A DNA stretch of 64,000 nt, taken from contig JAXJPR010000009.1 in the NCBI GenBank assembly GCA_036311565.1, positions 1 through 64,000 of the forward strand, read 5' to 3'. The notes beneath the pieces were generated by a model. It saw only the letters and a program-made list of their open reading frames with translations. It had not been told where the DNA came from and made no database searches. This stretch comes from Fimousia sp036311565. GTDB taxonomy: Bacteria > Bacillota > Clostridia > Lachnospirales > Lachnospiraceae. Shown in pieces: positions 60,373 to 64,000 of this stretch (the stretch's first letter is position 1; each line of letters opens with the position of its first letter). A program made the translations under genes and the position numbers.

Positions 60373-60969
60373 ATGCCAGGATGGGGAATTTTTCTAATTG
60401 TTTGTGGAATTATTTGTATTGCAATGTTCGTACTTTACAAATACGGCAATAAACAGCAACAGAAACAGCGTGAACAAAGACAACAAATGTACGATAATAT
60501 GCAGGTTGTTTCTATGCTTGTAATTGATAAAAAACACATGCGTATGTGCGATGCAGGTTTTCCTAAGACAATTTTAGATCAGATGCCAAAACGTTCTGCT
60601 CGTGCAAAGGCACCTGTTGTAAAAGCAAAAATCGGTCCACGAGTAGTTACATTATTATGTGATGAAGCAATCTATGATGAAGTGCCTGTAAAAGCTGAAG
60701 TAAAAGCTCAAATCAGCGGTATTTATATTATTGGAATTAAAAATACCCGTAACGTAGCACCACCTGCACCAGAAAAGAAAAGCTTCTTACAGAAAATGAG
60801 TGCTAAGACAAATTCTATGACTGATGACAGCATTATGACCAGAGGTGAAACTTTAAAACAGGGTAAAAATGCAAAGAACATGCAGCGTGCAAGTAAAGGC
60901 GATATGAAAAATAAAGCCTTAAATCCATCAACAAAGAAAAACAAAAGCAAAAAGAAAAAACGCAAATAA
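60373..60969 (+). CDS. single-pass membrane protein with a very basic tail, unknown function
   Basis: A 198-residue protein I do not recognise. Residues 4-25 form one membrane helix (WGIFLIVCGIICIAMFVLYK). A Gln-rich stretch (KQQQKQREQRQQM) follows. The middle (VVSMLVIDKKHMRMCDAGFP, then VVTLLCDEAIYDEVPVKAE) looks like a compact beta domain. The last 60 residues are Lys-rich, ending KNKSKKKKRK, and could bind nucleic acid or acidic lipids. AGGAGG precedes the ATG. A strong terminator follows. Confidence 0.75.
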   Translation: MPGWGIFLIVCGIICIAMFVLYKYGNKQQQKQREQRQQMYDNMQVVSMLVIDKKHMRMCDAGFPKTILDQMPKRSARAKAPVVKAKIGPRVVTLLCDEAIYDEVPVKAEVKAQISGIYIIGIKNTRNVAPPAPEKKSFLQKMSAKTNSMTDDSIMTRGETLKQGKNAKNMQRASKGDMKNKALNPSTKKNKSKKKKRK

Positions 60970-60981
60970 TGTGAAAAAAAT

Positions 60982-61019
60982 AAGGACATATGAAAAATTT
61001 CCATATGTCCTTTATTTTT
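60982..61019. terminator. terminator after the basic-tail protein gene
   Basis: AAGGACATATG pairs with CATATGTCCTT (60982-60992 with 61002-61012), then a T-run. The other strand also has Ts, so it may serve the convergent LRR gene. Confidence 0.9.
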
Positions 61020-61043
61020 TTCTAATCAGAATCGATATCCTCT

Positions 61044-63107
61044 TTATTTGTTATATTCAAAATGCTGGTAATCTTTGCTATATTTCCAGTCTCCACCCCA
61101 GGTGAATCCGTATTTTTTAAATATATTATAGATTACATCACCTTTATGAATCATATTATTTTTATATTTGCCTGTACATTTTGTTACATCTCTTTCAGCA
61201 TACGGTATCCCATTTGTAGGTGATACTATATCTCCTTTCACATATGGATTTACCATCGGATTAATGTCAATCGCCAATCCATAGGCATGATTCGAGAGTT
61301 TTGTAGAACCTTCTACAACACGATAATTAAATGCAGATGAGTTGTTAGCAGTCATAGATCTAATATCATCAGCTCCATAATTATCTACTAAATACATTTT
61401 TTGAATTTTATATTTCTTTTGATACAATTCATAAAAGATTTTTACAGTTTTTTCTGCAATCTTTTTATTTACTACCAATTCCCCAGTTTTTACTTTACCG
61501 TCATATCCATAATGTTTTACTTTTACATACCGAAGATCTGACAATTTTATATCAGAATTTTCTTTATAAGATTTTCCAGTCATACGTTTTTCCACAGATT
61601 TTGAAATTACATCATAATAAAATCCAGGTTTATATGTATATCGATATCCGCTATCCGGAATAACAGACACCGTTTTTGAATAAACGCCATAGATATTAAC
61701 GCCGTTTACAGTCTTATACGTACGGATTCTGACATAATATTTGGTCTGTCCTTCAAGATTTTTTACCAGTTTTGAAACCGTCGTACCTTTTTTAACATTT
61801 ACCGTCGTTGCACCAGTAAATTTGCTGTTTGTGGCATACTGAATCTGATATCCTGTCATAGTTCCAGTTGCCTTTTCCCATTTTAACAAAAATCCTTTTG
61901 TTTTCTTGGTAATACTTTTTATCGCTACTGCTTTTGGCCGTATTGTAAAACTTCTTTTGGCTGTTCCAGTATAATTTCCTTTAAATTTAATAGTAATTGT
62001 ATATCTTCCAGTACTACGATAAAGTTTTGGATAAACCACTGTATAATTTGAAGACTTTACCGTCTTTCCATTACTGTCTTTTACACTGACCGTCGGTTTC
62101 TTAATTTTTCCATCATATACATAACTGCTTTTTGACAATTTAATTGTCTTTGGATAATAAATAGTTTTTTTACTTACGATGTATTCACATTTCGTACATT
62201 TCTTAATAATACTTCCATTCTTCGTCAACGTTGCTTTCGTTGTAACCGTTTTATATTGATGAACACAATCAGCATCCAGTAATGCTTTAAATGTACGGCT
62301 ATAAGTATCTGCATATGTTTGAGCGGTTGATTCTGCATATCCATAAATAACTGCTGTGTCATTAATGGTATCTTCAGAAGCATAAATTTCACATAGCTTA
62401 TTTTGAATCTTTATGCTTTTCAGACTATCACAGCCATAAAAAGCTTCCCTTCCAATTTTCTTTGTCGCCTTCGGAAGAACCACACTTTTTAACTGACTGC
62501 TAAAACAAAAAGCATTCTTTCCTATTGATTCTATACTTTCCGGAATCACGACTTCCGTCAATCCACATGCATAAAATGCATGATCTCCAATGACTGTCAC
62601 TCCTTCTGGAATATCATAAGAAGTCACATCTGATAATCCTCCATAACAAATCAGACTGGTCTTTTCTTTATTAAATAAGCTTCCATCTACAGAAGTATAG
62701 GAAGGATTTTCATTATCTACTGTAAAGCTGCATCCACAGAATGCCCGATCCAAAATGCTGGTCACTGTTTTCGGAATAGAGACTGACTTTAAATTACAAG
62801 TAAAAAATGCATCTTTTTCAATTTGAATCAGTCCCTCTGGAAGAATCACTGTTTCTAAACTATCGCATTTGGCAAATGCATTTTCTCCAATCACAGTAAC
62901 TTTTTTTCCTTCTATTGATGATGGAATTTCAAGTTTCTCCTCATCTCCATTATATTCTGTAATCTTAGCTGTATCATCCTCTAATATCTCATACTTATAA
63001 TCACCACTTGTCTCAGCATAAGTCGTTGTTTGCAGGTCATCACTGACCACTACTGATCCAAATGCCAATACAAATGCCAACAAAATGCCGATAAGCTTTT
63101 TTCTCAT
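61044..63107 (-). CDS. secreted LRR/FN3 surface protein with C-terminal M15 D,D-carboxypeptidase-like domain
   Basis: A 687-residue secreted protein. A signal peptide ends near TTTYAETS. Residues 45-270 are BspA-type leucine-rich repeats (VTVIGENAFAKCDSLETVIL, KKIGREAFYGCDSLKSIKI). An Ig-like block follows (SYVYDGKIKKPTVSVKDSNG), then a fibronectin III domain around 395-485 (GFLLKWEKATGTMTGYQIQY). The C-terminal 150 residues are an M15 peptidase: SNHAYGLAIDINP carries the zinc His and Asp, and YQHFE the second His. The joining of recognition repeats and a wall peptidase suggests binding plus peptidoglycan trimming. GAAGGGAG precedes the start. Confidence 0.88.
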   Translation of the reverse strand: MRKKLIGILLAFVLAFGSVVVSDDLQTTTYAETSGDYKYEILEDDTAKITEYNGDEEKLEIPSSIEGKKVTVIGENAFAKCDSLETVILPEGLIQIEKDAFFTCNLKSVSIPKTVTSILDRAFCGCSFTVDNENPSYTSVDGSLFNKEKTSLICYGGLSDVTSYDIPEGVTVIGDHAFYACGLTEVVIPESIESIGKNAFCFSSQLKSVVLPKATKKIGREAFYGCDSLKSIKIQNKLCEIYASEDTINDTAVIYGYAESTAQTYADTYSRTFKALLDADCVHQYKTVTTKATLTKNGSIIKKCTKCEYIVSKKTIYYPKTIKLSKSSYVYDGKIKKPTVSVKDSNGKTVKSSNYTVVYPKLYRSTGRYTITIKFKGNYTGTAKRSFTIRPKAVAIKSITKKTKGFLLKWEKATGTMTGYQIQYATNSKFTGATTVNVKKGTTVSKLVKNLEGQTKYYVRIRTYKTVNGVNIYGVYSKTVSVIPDSGYRYTYKPGFYYDVISKSVEKRMTGKSYKENSDIKLSDLRYVKVKHYGYDGKVKTGELVVNKKIAEKTVKIFYELYQKKYKIQKMYLVDNYGADDIRSMTANNSSAFNYRVVEGSTKLSNHAYGLAIDINPMVNPYVKGDIVSPTNGIPYAERDVTKCTGKYKNNMIHKGDVIYNIFKKYGFTWGGDWKYSKDYQHFEYNK

Positions 63108-63144
63108 CTTGTTACTCCCTTCTATTACTTTTCTTTATAAAATA

Positions 63145-63173
63145 AGTATACTATTCATTTATTTTAATGGCAA
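63145..63173 (-). promoter_or_regulatory. promoter of the LRR/M15 gene
   Basis: Reading left: TTGCCA (63168-63173), 17-bp spacer, TATACT (63145-63150), about 37 nt before the start codon. Confidence 0.65.
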
Positions 63174-63256
63174 TAGAAAAACATTCTCCTAATATTATGA
63201 TATAATAGTAAGAGGATGAAGAATACTGAACAGCAGGCAAAAAAGGAGGTTTTTTT

Positions 63257-64000
63257 ATGAGAATGTACGATTTAATTGAGAAAAAAAGACGAGGGCTGTC
63301 TCTTTCTAAAAATGAACTACATTGGATCATTCGAGAATATACAAATGATCATATACCTGATTATCAAATATCTGCTTTATTAATGGCCATTTGTTTTCAA
63401 GGAATGAACGAAGAAGAAACTCTTGAATTAACACTTGCTATGCGAAACAGTGGTGATATCCTTGATTTGTCTCAAATTCACGATATTACTGCGGATAAAC
63501 ACAGTACTGGCGGCGTAGGAGACAAAGTTTCTCTGATTTTTGCTCCTCTTGCTGCATCCTGCGGAATTCCAATTGCAAAAATGTCAGGCAGAGGCCTGGG
63601 ACATACCGGGGGTACCATTGATAAACTTCATAGTATCTCAGGTTTTACAACGAACCTTACAGAAACCGAATTTATAAACAATGTAAATACCATTGGTATT
63701 GCCTTAATGGAACAGACAAAAGATCTGGCTCCTGCAGATAAAAAACTTTATGCCCTTCGCGATGTCACTGCTACCGTAGAGGAATCTTCTCTTATTGCGA
63801 GCAGTATTATGAGCAAAAAACTGGCTGCTGGTGCAGATTGTATTATATTAGATGTAAAATGTGGCAGCGGGGCCTTTATGAAGACCTTTGAACAGGCAGA
63901 AAAACTAGCTGAATCTATGGTTCACATCGGCAAAGGTGCTGGAAAACAGACTGCAGCCGTCATTTCAAATATGGACCAGCCACTTGGTTTCGCTGTTGGC
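63257..64000 (+). CDS. pdp: pyrimidine-nucleoside phosphorylase (3' end outside window)
   Basis: The first 248 codons of a family II nucleoside phosphorylase that splits uridine and thymidine to base and (deoxy)ribose-1-phosphate. YDLIEKKRRGLSLSKNELHW opens it. DKHSTGGVGDKVSLI is the phosphate-binding signature near residue 83, and MSGRGLGHTGGTIDKL binds the nucleoside. Residues like LYALRDVTATVEE and DVKCGSGAFMK follow normally. AAAAGGAGG precedes the ATG. TATAAT about 50 nt upstream is a likely -10, without a clear -35. Confidence 0.95.
   Translation, partial: MRMYDLIEKKRRGLSLSKNELHWIIREYTNDHIPDYQISALLMAICFQGMNEEETLELTLAMRNSGDILDLSQIHDITADKHSTGGVGDKVSLIFAPLAASCGIPIAKMSGRGLGHTGGTIDKLHSISGFTTNLTETEFINNVNTIGIALMEQTKDLAPADKKLYALRDVTATVEESSLIASSIMSKKLAAGADCIILDVKCGSGAFMKTFEQAEKLAESMVHIGKGAGKQTAAVISNMDQPLGFAVG

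Overview
The window looks like a chromosomal segment of a low-GC, anaerobic, Gram-positive Clostridia, most likely a gut Lachnospiraceae. The evidence is mixed: AGGAGG-type ribosome binding sites almost everywhere, a T-box leader on aspS, a glmS ribozyme, the tig-clpP-clpX-lon-ysxC block, a DUF4364 gene, a MalT-like LuxR regulator, a PqqD-like small protein and a BspA-type leucine-rich-repeat surface protein. The genus cannot be fixed from the sequence alone. No tRNA, rRNA, CRISPR array, prophage or insertion sequence was seen. Most genes are housekeeping, and both edge genes are cut by the window.

Layout, left to right. 1-4.2 kb: the 5' part of a secreted von Willebrand A protein, and upstream of it a MalT-like regulator preceded by a PqqD-like gene with its own near-consensus promoter. 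4.2-6.4 kb: aspS under a T-box whose specifier reads as Asn (AAC). 6.5-10.2 kb: a HAD phosphatase, then malic enzyme, a YhcC-like radical SAM protein and DUF4364. 10.3-16.7 kb: protein quality control and ribosome assembly (ysxC, lon, clpX, clpP, tig). 16.7-21.9 kb: a lipoteichoic-acid-synthase-like enzyme divergent from glmS with its ribozyme, plus a HAD mutase-like gene. A 21-bp palindrome lies between the two divergent promoters. 21.9-26.7 kb: a lipid kinase and the purC-purF-purB run. 26.9-33.8 kb: a two-component system, cobU, a membrane protein, a DJ-1 protein, a CYTH protein, 5-formyl-THF cyclo-ligase and ung. 33.9-38.9 kb: clpB, a lysophospholipase-like hydrolase and citrate synthase. 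Citrate synthase has a consensus promoter followed by an early terminator inside its leader. 39.2-44.2 kb: a secreted glucosaminidase; an operon of a proteasome-beta-like Ntn hydrolase, a VOC protein and an alpha/beta hydrolase; and an ABC ATPase/permease pair without a binding protein. 44.2-47 kb: sfsA, a sirtuin, a NusG-II protein and a PHP phosphoesterase, closed by a hairpin with roughly 40-nt arms. 47-52 kb: a zinc-finger-like protein, a HAD phosphatase, and an ArsR/metal P-type ATPase/DUF89 operon. 52.1-60.3 kb: an AI-2E-family exporter with a SorC regulator divergent from galE, a HAD phosphatase, and a pncB-malQ-plsC run. 60.3-64 kb: a basic-tailed membrane protein, an LRR/FN3/M15 peptidase fusion, and the start of pdp.

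The most unusual items are the proteasome-like Ntn hydrolase (41893-42507), the citrate synthase leader (38959-39098), the long hairpin at 46927-47028, the Asn-reading T-box on aspS, and the PqqD/LuxR pair. Everything is read by eye; no database search or folding program was run.
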